A stretch of DNA of 33,858 bases from Thermoanaerobaculia bacterium (GTDB lineage: Bacteria > Acidobacteriota > Thermoanaerobaculia > Multivoradales > JAHEKO01). Below, in pieces: positions 16,422 to 27,801 of this stretch. The notes beneath the pieces were generated by a model, which did not search any database, was not told the DNA's origin, and saw only the letters and a program-made list of their open reading frames with translations. Position 1 is the stretch's first letter, and every line of letters begins with the position of its first letter. The translations under genes and the position numbers were made by a program. Location: positions 117,143 to 151,000 of the forward strand of contig CAMYLC010000008.1 of assembly GCA_947259195.1 (NCBI GenBank), in the 5' to 3' direction.

Positions 16422-16422
<1 letters not shown>
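15673..16422 (-). CDS. sdhB: Succinate dehydrogenase iron-sulfur subunit
   Basis: The electron-transfer subunit of complex II, relaying electrons from the flavoprotein to the membrane cytochrome. The 249 residues hold a [2Fe-2S] ferredoxin domain (C58, C63, C66, C84) and a C-terminal domain with [4Fe-4S] ligands (C159, C162, C165) and [3Fe-4S] ligands (C169, C213, C219, C223 in [12 protein letters not shown]). The grouping follows the known family pattern. The ATG at 16422 overlaps the sdhA stop (TGATG), and GAGGAG lies 9 bases upstream; a GTG one codon earlier is also possible. Last gene of sdhCAB, followed closely by the kinase gene. Confidence 0.96.
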
Positions 16423-18338
<1,916 letters not shown>

Positions 18339-18348
18339 TGCAACTCTC

Positions 18349-19029
18349 CTACTTCACCAAACCGGTCAGGACAGCCAGAGGAAAAGACAAGTTACCGAGC
18401 GTGATGATGCAAGCGAAAACCTGGGCAAACCGACGCCGCCAGTCCGGCGGCCTCGATGAATTCCACCAGCCGAGTGACTGAAACATGCTCCATAGGCCAT
18501 GGTAGAGGTGAAAGCCCAGCGCTATCTGTGACACGATGTAGATCCCGCTGACCCACCAGATCTGAAAGCCGGACACGACGTTGTGGTAGACGTCGCCCGG
18601 AATGAAATCGGGATGCGACCAGCCGAAAGTCAGGTGGGCCAGATGGTACACAACGTAGAGGCCGATGATCACTCCAGCCCACCGCACTGTTCGCGAAGCA
18701 TAAGTGGCTTCGAGCACCTCTCTCTGCCGATACTTCTGCGGCCGAGCCTGCCAGTTTCTCAGCGTCAACTGAGCCGCGGTGACAACGTGAACTCCGACTG
18801 CCGCCAGCAACACGGCCCGGGCAATCCACAGTACGCCAGAATGAGGCAGGAGGGGACTTCCCACCTCTCGCAACCACTCGGCATAGGCGTTCAGCTTCTC
18901 GGGTCCCTGATAGAGCTTCAGATTACCGAGCATGTGCACGAGTACAAAGCCGAACAGCACGATACCGCTGGCCGCCATCAGGGCCTTCTTCCCAACGGCC
19001 GAGCGGTAGAAGTTCGACAGGCCGGACAT
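18349..19029 (-). CDS. sdhC: Succinate dehydrogenase cytochrome b subunit, type B
   Basis: The single membrane anchor of a type B complex II, passing electrons to quinone. The 226-residue chain has five hydrophobic helices and histidines placed as expected for two b hemes: [28 protein letters not shown] and [14 protein letters not shown] single anchor with no SdhD is the di-heme arrangement usually linked to menaquinone. I start at the ATG 19029, 5 bases after AGGAG; an upstream GTG at 19044 would include the ribosome site. First gene of sdhCAB. Confidence 0.93.
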   Translation of the reverse strand: MSGLSNFYRSAVGKKALMAASGIVLFGFVLVHMLGNLKLYQGPEKLNAYAEWLREVGSPLLPHSGVLWIARAVLLAAVGVHVVTAAQLTLRNWQARPQKYRQREVLEATYASRTVRWAGVIIGLYVVYHLAHLTFGWSHPDFIPGDVYHNVVSGFQIWWVSGIYIVSQIALGFHLYHGLWSMFQSLGWWNSSRPPDWRRRFAQVFACIITLGNLSFPLAVLTGLVK

Positions 19030-19125
19030 CGTCTCTCCTCTCACCAGCAGACCGGCGATCCAATCCAGAACCGCGATTCTGCTGATCCTCGTATCGAAAA
19101 AGACATCTCAGGTAAAAGGCTTTTC

Positions 19126-19142
19126 GACTCCAATTCGGAGTC
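19126..19142. promoter_or_regulatory. Inverted repeat upstream of sdhCAB
   Basis: GACTCC (19126-19131) and GGAGTC (19137-19142) flank a 5-base spacer, about 100 bases before sdhC. The palindrome AAAAGGCTTTT adjoins it (19114-19124). The 195-base spacer is AT-richer than its surroundings. A TAAGAT-like -10 lies just upstream on the minus strand. This looks like an operator/promoter zone for the sdh operon, though the repeat could also follow pcnB as part of a terminator for a plus-strand transcript. Confidence 0.35.
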
Positions 19143-19224
19143 CTATCTTATGCTGACTGGAGACGGCCCGGAAGGGCGATTCGGAGCGGCGTTGGAAGAA
19201 TCAAGAGAGGGCTCTGGCGGTGGA

Positions 19225-20526
19225 TCATCGCCGGCGCCTTCGACGCCGACGTCGAGGCTTGCGGGTCTTTGCGCGAATGGGCTTTTCGGGTCTTTGTTCC
19301 TGGATCTTGCGCCACAAGTCGAGCTTGGCTCTACCCTCGCCTGTGGCCCCCACCAGGATTTCGAGCAAGGTCAGCGCATCGTCGAATCCCGGGTAGTTGG
19401 AGAAGCGGATTCGGTCGCCGGCACTCTTCCACCGTTCCGCGAATCGGTGAAACGCCCAGATGGCCTGGTGCAGTTGGTCGGTTCTCTGTCTCGAGAGAGC
19501 GAACCGGGTGACGAAAGGCTCCAGCACCTCGTTCGTCAACTCGCGAAGCGCCGCCCGATGGACCGGCCGCTCGTCGACCGCCTCCGCATCCCGCCGCCTC
19601 AGCAATACTGATGGCAGTAGTATGGAGCCGAGGACTACTGCATCCGAGAGCTCCTCGCCTCTTTCGACCTTCTCGTCGATCACCGACGGAATGCCCTCGA
19701 ACTCCGCGGCGTCATGCTCACCGGCGGATAGGACGATGTACGCCTCGGGCAAGAAGATCTCCAAGAGGCCCAGACGCATCATCCACTGCAAGATGGCAAT
19801 CGAGCTGCCGGACCGGAGCAGATCGAGGATCTCCTCTGTCAGTCGAGCGGGCGCCGCCTTCTCGACCTCGCGGCCTTGAGCCCGGATGGCGGCCTGGGCG
19901 GACTCCTCGATGTCGAAGTCCAGACGGCCCGCCAGCTCACAAGCTCTCAACATCCGAACCGGATCTTCCTGGAAGCGCACCTCCGCGTCGCCGATGACCC
20001 TGATCCGTCTATGGCGCAGATCCTCGACACCATCGACCCAGTCGATGACCGAGAAATCACTGATGTCGTAGAACAAAGCGTTGATCGTGAAGTCTCTGCG
20101 GTAGGCGTCTTCCCTGGGTGAGCCAAACACATTGTCGTCGGTGATCAGCAGCTCGCTCTGTCCGGTACCCTGCGACTCGGGATCCGGATCCCGACGAAAC
20201 GTGGAGACCTCGACGATGCCGTCCCGAAAATAGACGTGCGCCAGCCTGAATCGACGTCCGATGATGCGCGAATTGCGGAACAGCCGGCGTATCTGCTGCG
20301 GACGGGCGCTGGTACTGACGTCGAAGTCCTTGGGGCGTCCGCCGAGCATCAGGTCCCGAACCGCGCCGCCGACCATGTAGCTCTTGTAACCGCCGTGGTG
20401 CAGGCGATACAGCACCTTGATGGCGTTGCTCTCTATGTTGCTTCGCGAGACAGGATGCTCAGCCCGTGACAGCACCAGCGGCAACTCTCGATTCGAAGCA
20501 CTCACAGACTCATTATACGGAGCCAT
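19225..20526 (-). CDS. pcnB: Poly(A) polymerase I
   Basis: Adds 3' poly(A) tails to RNA and so promotes decay. The 433-residue protein has the class II nucleotidyltransferase head with GGAVRDLMLGG (about 53-63), the catalytic DFD of RPKDFDVSTSA, and RRDFTINALFYD, followed by RNA-binding helical domains containing the family's EDPVRMLRACELAG. It ends in a run of nine arginines. The arginines use five different codons, so the tail is selected protein sequence rather than a DNA repeat; basic tails are normal for PcnB and bind RNA. A CCA-adding enzyme is the alternative, but the basic tail and length favour PcnB. The gene follows ndk by 57 bases. Confidence 0.9.
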   Translation of the reverse strand: MAPYNESVSASNRELPLVLSRAEHPVSRSNIESNAIKVLYRLHHGGYKSYMVGGAVRDLMLGGRPKDFDVSTSARPQQIRRLFRNSRIIGRRFRLAHVYFRDGIVEVSTFRRDPDPESQGTGQSELLITDDNVFGSPREDAYRRDFTINALFYDISDFSVIDWVDGVEDLRHRRIRVIGDAEVRFQEDPVRMLRACELAGRLDFDIEESAQAAIRAQGREVEKAAPARLTEEILDLLRSGSSIAILQWMMRLGLLEIFLPEAYIVLSAGEHDAAEFEGIPSVIDEKVERGEELSDAVVLGSILLPSVLLRRRDAEAVDERPVHRAALRELTNEVLEPFVTRFALSRQRTDQLHQAIWAFHRFAERWKSAGDRIRFSNYPGFDDALTLLEILVGATGEGRAKLDLWRKIQEQRPEKPIRAKTRKPRRRRRRRRR

Positions 20527-20583
20527 TGGCGCGATCCTCGGTGACAGGAAGTGGCGTGGTTGTCCGCCGATCTCCTTCGCGAA

Positions 20584-21006
20584 CTACTCAGCGGCGATCA
20601 ATTCGGCCCGCGAAAAGAAGAAGTGCAGCTCCTTTTGCGCGTTCTCAGGAGAATCACTGCCGTGGATCGCATTGCGCTCGATCGATGAGCCGTAGAGCGC
20701 TCGGATGGTTCCCTCATCGGCACTTGCTGGATCGGTCGCACCCATGACCTTGCGCAGCTGCGGCACCGCATCTTCGCGAGCCAGGGCCGCGGCGATGATC
20801 GGTCCGCTCGTCATATAGGCGACCAGGCTGTCGTAAAAGGGGCGTTCCCGATGCACTTCGTAGAACCTCTGTGCCTGCGCCTCGCTGAGCCGCATCCGTT
20901 TCAAAGCCTGGATTTCGAAGCCCTCTTTCTCTAGAAGAGCGAGAATGTTCCCAGCATTGCTGGCTTCCATGCTGTCAGGCTTGATGATCGTCAGTGTTCG
21001 TTCCAT
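20584..21006 (-). CDS. ndk: Nucleoside diphosphate kinase
   Basis: Equalises nucleoside triphosphate pools by ping-pong phosphate transfer through a phosphohistidine. The 140-residue protein starts MERTLTIIKPD, contains the phosphate-binding motifs, and carries the catalytic His115 in RNAIHGSDS. I chose the ATG at 21006 (GAGG 9 bases upstream), since it matches the family N-terminus; an in-frame start at 21039 adds 11 unrelated residues. It lies between sucCD and pcnB on the same strand. Proximity to succinyl-CoA synthetase is functionally sensible, because Ndk can exchange the ATP or GTP made there. Confidence 0.96.
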   Translation of the reverse strand: MERTLTIIKPDSMEASNAGNILALLEKEGFEIQALKRMRLSEAQAQRFYEVHRERPFYDSLVAYMTSGPIIAAALAREDAVPQLRKVMGATDPASADEGTIRALYGSSIERNAIHGSDSPENAQKELHFFFSRAELIAAE

Positions 21007-21045
21007 ATCCACGTACCTCGTGTTCTCGAAGGAGGGCACTCCTGA

Positions 21046-21744
21046 TCAGCCCTCATCGGTTGATTGACCTTTCAGAATCTGCAAGTCCCCGTCGGAGTCG
21101 TCGAGCTCGAACACCGGGCCCAGGATCTCTTGGCTTCCTGCCGGCCCGAGAAGGACCGCCGAGCCAGCAGGTAGGCCCAATCCCCACCTGACTCCTTCCT
21201 GTTCCATCAACTGCCGAAGGCGTCGATCGTGTCCGGGATCGAAGTTGGGCTCGATCACGGCGCCGGGAAGCCAACCAAATCCCGGCAGGATGTTGCGACC
21301 CAGCAGACTTCGAACGAGTATCCCGAACGCCTGTGTCGCTCCAGCAATCGCGACGACGAGCCCCCCCGACGCCAACTTGCGCCGAAGGGCCTCGAGGGCC
21401 GCTGAATCCTCGAGAGTCTGCACGAGTTGATCGGTGACTCCGCCGCCGATGTACACCGCAGCTGCCCGGTCGATGCGCTCCACATTCTTCTGGCGCCGCG
21501 CGTCCCGAGCTCGATAGATCGGGATGAGGGTCGCTTCTCGCCCGAAGCTCTCCTTCAGATAGAGGGAGAAATTCGCCGCATAGTCAGTGGAACCACTCGC
21601 AGTCGGCAGGAATCCAACGGGGCCCTCGTCGAGCTTCGAGATCCATCTCTCATCGGTGTCGAGAGTCTCTCCAAAGGAGAACTCTCCTCCCCCGAGGAGC
21701 GCCAGCCAGCCCTGATCCCCGATTCTCTGGATCGAACCCGGCAT
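21046..21744 (-). CDS. Cyanophycinase/S51-like protein lacking the Ser nucleophile
   Basis: A 232-residue protein of the class I glutamine amidotransferase-like fold, S51/cyanophycinase branch. Recognisable parts are the N-terminal LLGGGEF strand-turn, AAAVYIGGGVTDQLVQTL (family: GGGNTxxLL), LPGAVIEPNFDPGHDRRLRQL (the conserved His and neighbours) and GLGLPAGSAVLLG. The nucleophile elbow, GxSAGA in active members, reads VVAIAGATQAFG: Ser is Ile (codon ATT), and the Asn of GGGNT is Val. The Ser-dependent peptidase reaction is therefore not expected. The gene starts one base after the sucD stop and ends 40 bases before ndk, so it is surely in the sucCD transcript. A binding or regulatory role is possible. 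Confidence 0.78.
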   Translation of the reverse strand: MPGSIQRIGDQGWLALLGGGEFSFGETLDTDERWISKLDEGPVGFLPTASGSTDYAANFSLYLKESFGREATLIPIYRARDARRQKNVERIDRAAAVYIGGGVTDQLVQTLEDSAALEALRRKLASGGLVVAIAGATQAFGILVRSLLGRNILPGFGWLPGAVIEPNFDPGHDRRLRQLMEQEGVRWGLGLPAGSAVLLGPAGSQEILGPVFELDDSDGDLQILKGQSTDEG

Positions 21745-22617
21745 CTACTTCTCCAGCGCCCGAGCCATCGATATCCCGATCTCTGCCGGGGACTCCGCAA
21801 CGGTGATTCCAGCCGCCGTCAGGGCTTCGGTCTTGGCCTGCGCTGTGCCTTTGCCGCCGGAAATGATCGCACCGGCGTGTCCCATCCTACGCCCGGGGGG
21901 AGCGGTCCGGCCGGCGATGAAGCCGACCACCGGTTTGTCGAGATTTTCCTGCACCCAGGCCGCAGCCTCTTCTTCAGCGCTGCCGCCGATCTCGCCAATC
22001 AGGATCACACCTTCTGTGGCTGGATCTTCGGCGAAGGCTGCCAGGGTATCGATGAAGTTGGTGCCGGGAAGAGGGTCGCCACCGATGCCGATGCAGGTGG
22101 ACTGGCCCAGCCCCAGATTCGTCACCTGCCAGACCGCCTCGTACGTGAGGGTTCCGGAGCGACTGACCACGCCGACGCTGCCCGGCTGATGGATGTGTCC
22201 AGGCATGATGCCGATCTTGGCCATGCCGGGAGAGATGATCCCGGGGCAGTTCGGGCCGATGAGACGAGTCGGATGATCTTCGAGGAAGGCACGCACCTTC
22301 AGCATGTCCGCTACCGGAATTCCCTCGGTAATACAGACGACGAGCTCCACTCCGGCGGCAGCCGCCTCCATGATGGCGTCACCGGCGAACGGTGGTGGCA
22401 CGAAGATCATCGAGGCATTACAGGAGGTCGCTTGCCTGGCTTCGCTCATCGAATCGTAGACCGGAATTCCCTCAACCGACTCGCCTCCTTTGCCGGGTGT
22501 TACACCGGCTACGACATTCGTGCCGTAGTCCCGGCAGCCCAGGGCGTGAAACCGTCCCTCTGTTCCGGTAATGCCCTGCACCACCAGTCGGGTGTCGTTG
22601 TCGACCCAGATAGCCAT
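21745..22617 (-). CDS. sucD: Succinyl-CoA synthetase alpha subunit
   Basis: With SucC it converts succinyl-CoA to succinate while making ATP or GTP. The 290 residues (E. coli has 289) contain the CoA-binding Rossmann start [17 protein letters not shown], the [11 protein letters not shown] segment and the phosphorylated active-site histidine in [11 protein letters not shown]. The ATG at 22617 overlaps the sucC stop as TGATG, with GGAGG 6 bases upstream. A GTG one codon earlier is less likely. Confidence 0.96.
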   Translation of the reverse strand: MAIWVDNDTRLVVQGITGTEGRFHALGCRDYGTNVVAGVTPGKGGESVEGIPVYDSMSEARQATSCNASMIFVPPPFAGDAIMEAAAAGVELVVCITEGIPVADMLKVRAFLEDHPTRLIGPNCPGIISPGMAKIGIMPGHIHQPGSVGVVSRSGTLTYEAVWQVTNLGLGQSTCIGIGGDPLPGTNFIDTLAAFAEDPATEGVILIGEIGGSAEEEAAAWVQENLDKPVVGFIAGRTAPPGRRMGHAGAIISGGKGTAQAKTEALTAAGITVAESPAEIGISMARALEK

Positions 22618-23786
22618 CACACCCCTCCTTTTGCGGCGGCCACGACCTTCTGCGCCGCGTCGGCCATGTCGTTGGCGACGATAAAATCGAAGTTGGCGTC
22701 TTGCAGGATCTTGCGCCCCTGCTCGACGTTGGTGCCCTCCAGTCGGACGACCACCGGCAACTCGACGTCCGGCAACTCGTCGAGAGCCGCGACGACCCCT
22801 CTGGCGATCCGATCTGTCCGCGCTATGCCGCCGAAGATATTGATCAGAACCGCCTTGACGGTCTCGTCGGAGATCAGAATCCGGAAAGCGTTCTGCACGG
22901 CTTCCTGGCTCGCCGAGCCACCGACATCCAGGAAGTTCGCTGGCTCACTGCCGAACAGCTTGATGATGTCCATCGTGGCCATGGCCAGTCCAGCCCCATT
23001 GACCATGCAGCCGATCTCGCCATCCAGCTTGATGTAGTTGAGGTCGTACTTGCCCGCTTCGAGCTCCAGGGGGTTCTCTTCCGCGATATCGCGCATCTCG
23101 CCGATGTCCGGATGGCGAAACAGGGCGTTGTCATCGAAGTTCATCTTCGCATCCAGGGCCACGACATCACCATGACCCGTGACGAGGAGCGGGTTGATCT
23201 CCACCAGCGATGCATCGGTGTCGAGATACGCCGCGACCAACGAGCCGATCAGTTTTGCCGCCTGCCGCCCAGTCGAGCCTTCGAGCCCCAGCTTCTTGAC
23301 CACCGATCGGGCCTGGAAAGGCAGCAGACCCAGCTGCGGATCGACAGCCTCCCGAATGATGGCACCCGGATCCTTCTCCGCGACCTCTTCGATGTCCATG
23401 CCGCCCGAAGCAGAGGCCATCAAGACCGGCTTGCCACTTGCTCGATCCAACGTCACGCTCAGGTAGAGCTCCGCAGCGATATCCAAGGCCTCTTCGATCA
23501 GCACCTTGCGAACCGTCTGACCCTCGGGACCGGTTTGTGGAGTCACCAATTGCATGCCGAGGATGGCGCCGGCAATCGACTCGGCCTCCTCGGGTGAGCC
23601 GGCCAGCTTCACTCCCCCACCCTTGCCACGCCCACCGGCATGAATCTGGGCCTTGACGACGCAGCGCCCACCCATCTCTCGACAGATATCCGTAGCCTCG
23701 ACCGCAGCTTCAACTACCTCCCCTTTGGGTGTAGCGACTCCGTAGCGGCGCAAGATCTCCTTGGCCTGGAATTCGTGGATCTTCAA
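22617..23786 (-). CDS. sucC: Succinyl-CoA synthetase beta subunit
   Basis: Nucleotide-binding subunit of succinyl-CoA synthetase. The 389-residue chain starts [17 protein letters not shown], typical of the family, has the ATP-grasp region with [18 protein letters not shown], the LEINPL-like [10 protein letters not shown], and ends with [17 protein letters not shown] and [14 protein letters not shown] of the flavodoxin-like domain. The start codon is TTG, 7 bases after GAGGAG. It is overlapped by sucD. A promoter with a 5' hairpin is visible upstream, so it may start a transcript sucC-sucD-S51-ndk-pcnB. Confidence 0.96.
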   Translation of the reverse strand: MKIHEFQAKEILRRYGVATPKGEVVEAAVEATDICREMGGRCVVKAQIHAGGRGKGGGVKLAGSPEEAESIAGAILGMQLVTPQTGPEGQTVRKVLIEEALDIAAELYLSVTLDRASGKPVLMASASGGMDIEEVAEKDPGAIIREAVDPQLGLLPFQARSVVKKLGLEGSTGRQAAKLIGSLVAAYLDTDASLVEINPLLVTGHGDVVALDAKMNFDDNALFRHPDIGEMRDIAEENPLELEAGKYDLNYIKLDGEIGCMVNGAGLAMATMDIIKLFGSEPANFLDVGGSASQEAVQNAFRILISDETVKAVLINIFGGIARTDRIARGVVAALDELPDVELPVVVRLEGTNVEQGRKILQDANFDFIVANDMADAAQKVVAAAKGGV

Positions 23787-23815
23787 AACCAGTCTCCTCG
23801 TTTGGTGTTGTCCTC

Positions 23816-23843
23816 TCCCGAAGAACTCGGGAAGGACAGTATA
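23816..23843 (-). promoter_or_regulatory. sucC -10 box and 5'-end hairpin
   Basis: TATACT (23838-23843 on the minus strand) is a good -10; the best -35 (TTCCCT, 18 bases upstream) is weak. The start site would fall near 23831, so the mRNA would begin within a stem formed by 23816-23821 and 23827-23832 (TCCCGA/TCGGGA, extendable by GGA/TCC). A 5'-terminal stem could protect the transcript from RppH/RNase E attack. Confidence 0.45.
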
Positions 23844-23905
23844 GTCCGGAACGGGCCGGTGAGGGAATTCCCGCTAGGGGTTCGAGGCTGGGCGGAGAGT
23901 CGAGT

Positions 23906-26338
23906 TCAGGGAATCTCCAGCACCAGAACCGTCAGGTCGTCTTCGCGTGGCGAATTGCGGGTGAACTCCTGGAGATCGTTCAACACTCCGTCGCGAATGG
24001 CTTCGACACTCTGCCCAGCCAGATGACCGAGGCACTCTTCGAGACGGTCGAAGCCGAACAACTCGTCGCTTCCCTCGGCACGGGCCTCGACGACACCATC
24101 GCTGAACAGGAAGAGAGCATCGCCGGACTCGAGTCGGGCCGATCGCACCCGCACGTCGAGCTCGCCTCGTACGCCCAAGGGGTAGGAGACGGATTCCAGA
24201 GCGTGAACCTCGCCCTGCTTGGTGATCTGGTAGGGAAACAGGTGACCGGCGCTGGCATAGAACATCTGGCGACGTACGGGGTCGATGAGCGCGTAGCAGA
24301 GGGTGGCCAGGAGACGCTTGCGGGCACTCTGAAAGACCATGCGATTGAGGGTGCTGAACACCTTTTCGACTTCGGGGTCGAAGGTCACCTGAACGGCCAG
24401 TGCCGACTTGGCCATGGACATGACCAGCCCGCTCGAGACGCCGTGGCCTGCCACATCGCCAACGGCTATCGCCAACCTGCCGTCCTCCAGGGCCAGGACA
24501 TCGTAGAAGTCACCGCCAACCTCGGTGGCCGGAAGGTATTTGTGGCTCAATTTGACTCCGTTGAGCTGCGACGGCAGCTCGGGGAGAATGGATGCCTGGA
24601 TCCCGCGTGCAGTTTCCAGCTCGACCCGCTGACGCTCCCGGTCGGCTATGCGCCTGACGTGAGGGGGAATGTCCTCGTAGAGGTAGATGAACTCTCGATC
24701 GCTCAGCAGGTATCTGGCGCTGGCAATCAACGGCAATGCCACACCCAGGAGAGCCAGCGAAGCATGTAGCTGAATCGACGCGTCATCGGCGCCCAGAAAC
24801 GGCACCGCACCGCTCACCACGTACAGCGTCATGTAGGCGAGGATCGATGTGAAGATCCCGAACTTCAGAAACAGGAAGACGAACGCGACCGGTGGCAGCA
24901 ACCAAATCAGGTAGTTCCAATTGAACGGGAACACATGGGTACCGGAGAAGAACAGAATCGCTGCCGCGACTACTGCAGCGGCGATTCCCAGCCACCGACC
25001 CAGGTGTCTGGTGCCGAAGGAGACCAGAAACAGTCTTCCAAAGAGACCCGTGTAAAGAGCGTAGGCCAAACCGAAGGCCAGCAATGGAAGGCTGAACCAC
25101 CCGGCGCTCTCCCACCAGGGCCCGATGGAATAGGACGCGTAGGCGAAGACGCCGAACCGCCGAAACAGGACGATCAGCGACCACTCGACAGCAGCGATGA
25201 CCACACCTGCGACGAGTCCCTGCAACGAAGCTCGCGCGAAGGTGGCGTTCCTCCAATCCCCCTTGAACAGGGCGTCGAATGCAGCCAGCTTCATGCCCCA
25301 CTTCTCACGACACAGGGATTCGCCTACCGACCAGCTAAGGAATGACATCAGGCCCATCGGAAAGAAGAAGAGCATGAGCATTTGAAAGCCGACCACCCAG
25401 GTCATCTGACGACGAGTCAGCACTCCCATCGACCAGCCTGCTGACGATGCCCCGCCGCTGAATAGCAGGGTCACGGCTCCGGCCACGACGATGACGAAAG
25501 AGATCTGGATGCCGCGCCGAATACCGATTTCCCCTTCGTGATACCGGCGAACAAACGGTACTGCGACGAGCGGCAGGAGCAGCAGGGGAAGGAAGACCTT
25601 CAGCTGCCCGAGGAGCTGGAACCCTTGAAAGTTGCTCCGGATGCTCGCCAGTTCCGGATCGTCGAAGAACCCTGAATAGCCAGCCAGTCGATCGCCAGCG
25701 AACGTGATTTCAACGCCGTAGGGATGGTCGTCGCCCAATAGAGCCTCTCTATCCCGATATCGCAAGGTCAGGTCTGCCCTGGCCTGAAGCTGGCGCTGCC
25801 GAATCTCGGGCTCCTCGAAGGTGTCCAGATCGAAGCCCTGCTCCCGCAGGAAGAGATCCGCTTCCACTCGGGCCGCCGCTTCGTCGATCTCTTCGCCTTC
25901 CTGATCCGGGGGCACTCGGAGCATCAGCTCGGTGATCTCACCGTGGGGCGTCACACGGGCCCGGTAGCTCCATTCGAAGGGAGTCGCTCCAGGCGCATAG
26001 ACCATGACCTGCCAAGTCCTCAGCCCCTGAGTCAGGCGACTGCCCTCCAAGCCTTCGACCTGGCCGGAGAGAAGCGACTGTTGGAGGCGGTGCTCCAACG
26101 CGGGAGCCTCCTCCTGTTGAGTCACGACGTACGGCTCGGCTGGTAGCTCACCGAGATCCCGCATTCGCTCGAGCGCCAGGGCTTGCGCTTCTGCCTTGGA
26201 GATGTCCCAATCTCGTGGAAAGAGCGGGTAGGCACGCGGAAATGCCCAGGCAACCACCAGGGCGGCAAGGATTCCGGTGGCAATCCAGGCAAGGGCTGAA
26301 GTGGCTTTCTTCAAGTTCTTTCCACCGCTGAGAGTCAC
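23906..26338 (-). CDS. Membrane-bound SpoIIE family protein phosphatase
   Basis: An 810-residue multi-pass protein. A membrane helix at about 13-32 is followed by an extracytoplasmic domain (about 33-255), then around eight hydrophobic segments (about 260-570), and a cytoplasmic SpoIIE/PP2C domain (about 590-810). The catalytic metal-binding residues are present in VGGDFYDV, VGDVAGHG, FSDGVVE and REDDLTVL, with ASAGHLFP between. The architecture is that of a receptor whose outer domain controls Ser/Thr phosphatase output. The start is a GTG with GGGAG nearly touching it; a TTG at 26314 is an alternative that keeps the first helix. It lies between icd and sucC on the same strand. Its phosphoprotein substrate is unknown. 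Confidence 0.88.
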   Translation of the reverse strand: MTLSGGKNLKKATSALAWIATGILAALVVAWAFPRAYPLFPRDWDISKAEAQALALERMRDLGELPAEPYVVTQQEEAPALEHRLQQSLLSGQVEGLEGSRLTQGLRTWQVMVYAPGATPFEWSYRARVTPHGEITELMLRVPPDQEGEEIDEAAARVEADLFLREQGFDLDTFEEPEIRQRQLQARADLTLRYRDREALLGDDHPYGVEITFAGDRLAGYSGFFDDPELASIRSNFQGFQLLGQLKVFLPLLLLPLVAVPFVRRYHEGEIGIRRGIQISFVIVVAGAVTLLFSGGASSAGWSMGVLTRRQMTWVVGFQMLMLFFFPMGLMSFLSWSVGESLCREKWGMKLAAFDALFKGDWRNATFARASLQGLVAGVVIAAVEWSLIVLFRRFGVFAYASYSIGPWWESAGWFSLPLLAFGLAYALYTGLFGRLFLVSFGTRHLGRWLGIAAAVVAAAILFFSGTHVFPFNWNYLIWLLPPVAFVFLFLKFGIFTSILAYMTLYVVSGAVPFLGADDASIQLHASLALLGVALPLIASARYLLSDREFIYLYEDIPPHVRRIADRERQRVELETARGIQASILPELPSQLNGVKLSHKYLPATEVGGDFYDVLALEDGRLAIAVGDVAGHGVSSGLVMSMAKSALAVQVTFDPEVEKVFSTLNRMVFQSARKRLLATLCYALIDPVRRQMFYASAGHLFPYQITKQGEVHALESVSYPLGVRGELDVRVRSARLESGDALFLFSDGVVEARAEGSDELFGFDRLEECLGHLAGQSVEAIRDGVLNDLQEFTRNSPREDDLTVLVLEIP

Positions 26339-26366
26339 TCCCTCGGGGCCAATCCAGCCCCTTCAA

Positions 26367-26382
26367 GGCTCCGTACGGAGCC
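26367..26382. repeat. 16-bp perfect palindrome between icd and phosphatase
   Basis: GGCTCCGTACGGAGCC reads the same on both strands and sits about 30 bases before the phosphatase start and 64 bases past the icd stop. No T-run follows on the minus strand. It may be a weak icd terminator or an operator for the phosphatase. Confidence 0.45.
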
Positions 26383-26445
26383 CCGCCTCGAAGGTTGCAC
26401 TCCTGCTGGCGCTCTTACCCCCCGAACACACGTTCGAGGCACCGA

Positions 26446-27693
26446 CTAGAGGTTCTCGACGATCGCCTGACCGAACTCTGAGGTCTTGAGGAGAGTCGCA
26501 CCCTCCATCTGCCTCTCCAGGTCGTAGGTCACCCGCTTCTGGCTGATGGTCTTCTCCAGGGCCGCCACCACGCTCGAGGCCGCTTCCTGCCAGCCCAACC
26601 ACTGCAACATCATGACGCCCGAGAGGATGAGAGAGCCGGGGTTGACCTTGTCCAGATTGGCGTATTTCGGCGCCGTCCCGTGAGTCGCCTCGAACAGGGC
26701 CAGGCCATCGCCTTCGTTGCTGCCCGGCGCCATGCCGAGTCCACCCACCTGCGCGGCCAGTGCATCGGAGAGGTAGTCACCATTCAGATTGGTAGTGGCC
26801 AGGACCTGGTACTCCGTCGGGCGAAGCAGTATTTGCTGAAACATGGCGTCGGCGATTCGATCCTTCACCAGGATCTTGCCCTCCGGCACCTGACCGTCGA
26901 GCTCGTCCCAAAGCTCCTGCTCGGTGACGGTCTGCTCGCCGAATTCGTCTCGGGCGACCTGATAGCCCCATTCCTTGAAGGCCCCTTCCGTGTACTTCAT
27001 GATGTTGCCCTTGTGAACCAGGGTCACATTGGTCCTTCCTTCGCGGACCGAGTACTCGAGAGCCTTGCGAACCAGCCGCTTGCTGCCGGTCACCGACACC
27101 GGCTTGATCCCCACACCACTGTCCTCACGAACGCGTTTACCAAGCTTGTCCCGCATGAATCCGATGAGCTCGAGGGCGCCGCCGGAGCCTTCCTCCCACT
27201 CGATTCCGCAGTAGACGTCTTCCGTGTTCTCTCGGAAGATCACCATGTCCACCTTGCCGGGCTCCTTGACTGGCGATGGCACGCCCTCGAAATAGCGTAC
27301 GGGACGCACGCAAGCGTAGAGATCCAGCGTCTGGCGAAGAGTCACATTGAGGCTACGAAAGCCGCCGCCGACCGGGGTCGTCAAGGGACCCTTGATGGCG
27401 ACCCGGAACTGCCGAACCGCCTCGACCGTGTCCTGCGGCAGCCACTCGTCGTAGTGCTCCTTGGCCTTTTCTCCTGCATAGATCTCCATCCAAGCAATGG
27501 ACTTGGAATCCCCGTAGATCTTCCTTACGACGCTATCCAAGACGAACTGCGTCGCCCGCCAGATGTCGGGGCCGATGCCGTCCCCCTCGATGAAGGGGAC
27601 GATGGGGCGATCGGGGACTTCGAGGTTGCCATCCTGCCATTCGATTTCCTGCCCATCTTTGGGCGGCGATACCTTTCTGAAGCTAGTGCTCAC
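26446..27693 (-). CDS. icd: NADP-dependent isocitrate dehydrogenase
   Basis: Oxidatively decarboxylates isocitrate to 2-oxoglutarate, reducing NADP. The 415 residues follow the E. coli enzyme (416) throughout. The substrate-binding [16 protein letters not shown] includes Ser114, equivalent to the E. coli Ser113 that AceK phosphorylates. NADP-specific residues are kept: Lys-Tyr in [10 protein letters not shown], then the Tyr and Arg of VTYDLERQM. The start is a GTG 10 bases after AGGAG. It is divergent from cdd. No aceK is in the window. First gene of the long minus-strand TCA run. Confidence 0.96.
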   Translation of the reverse strand: MSTSFRKVSPPKDGQEIEWQDGNLEVPDRPIVPFIEGDGIGPDIWRATQFVLDSVVRKIYGDSKSIAWMEIYAGEKAKEHYDEWLPQDTVEAVRQFRVAIKGPLTTPVGGGFRSLNVTLRQTLDLYACVRPVRYFEGVPSPVKEPGKVDMVIFRENTEDVYCGIEWEEGSGGALELIGFMRDKLGKRVREDSGVGIKPVSVTGSKRLVRKALEYSVREGRTNVTLVHKGNIMKYTEGAFKEWGYQVARDEFGEQTVTEQELWDELDGQVPEGKILVKDRIADAMFQQILLRPTEYQVLATTNLNGDYLSDALAAQVGGLGMAPGSNEGDGLALFEATHGTAPKYANLDKVNPGSLILSGVMMLQWLGWQEAASSVVAALEKTISQKRVTYDLERQMEGATLLKTSEFGQAIVENL

Positions 27694-27801
27694 GCCGAGG
27701 ATTCTCCTGTCTGTTCAGAGTCACATTCTGGGTCGCACGCCGGGCGACGGGCGAGAATCGAGTCTAGCACAGCGGCCGACTGACCATGGTAGATTCGCCA
27801 C

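Noticed and set aside
19225..19260. Poly-arginine end of pcnB as a DNA repeat expansion
   Set aside because: The nine Arg codons are mixed in type, and basic tails are normal for this enzyme.
21427..23037. 536-codon plus-strand open frame opposite sucCD
   Set aside because: Antisense to sucD, sucC and the S51-like gene, all with strong family motifs.
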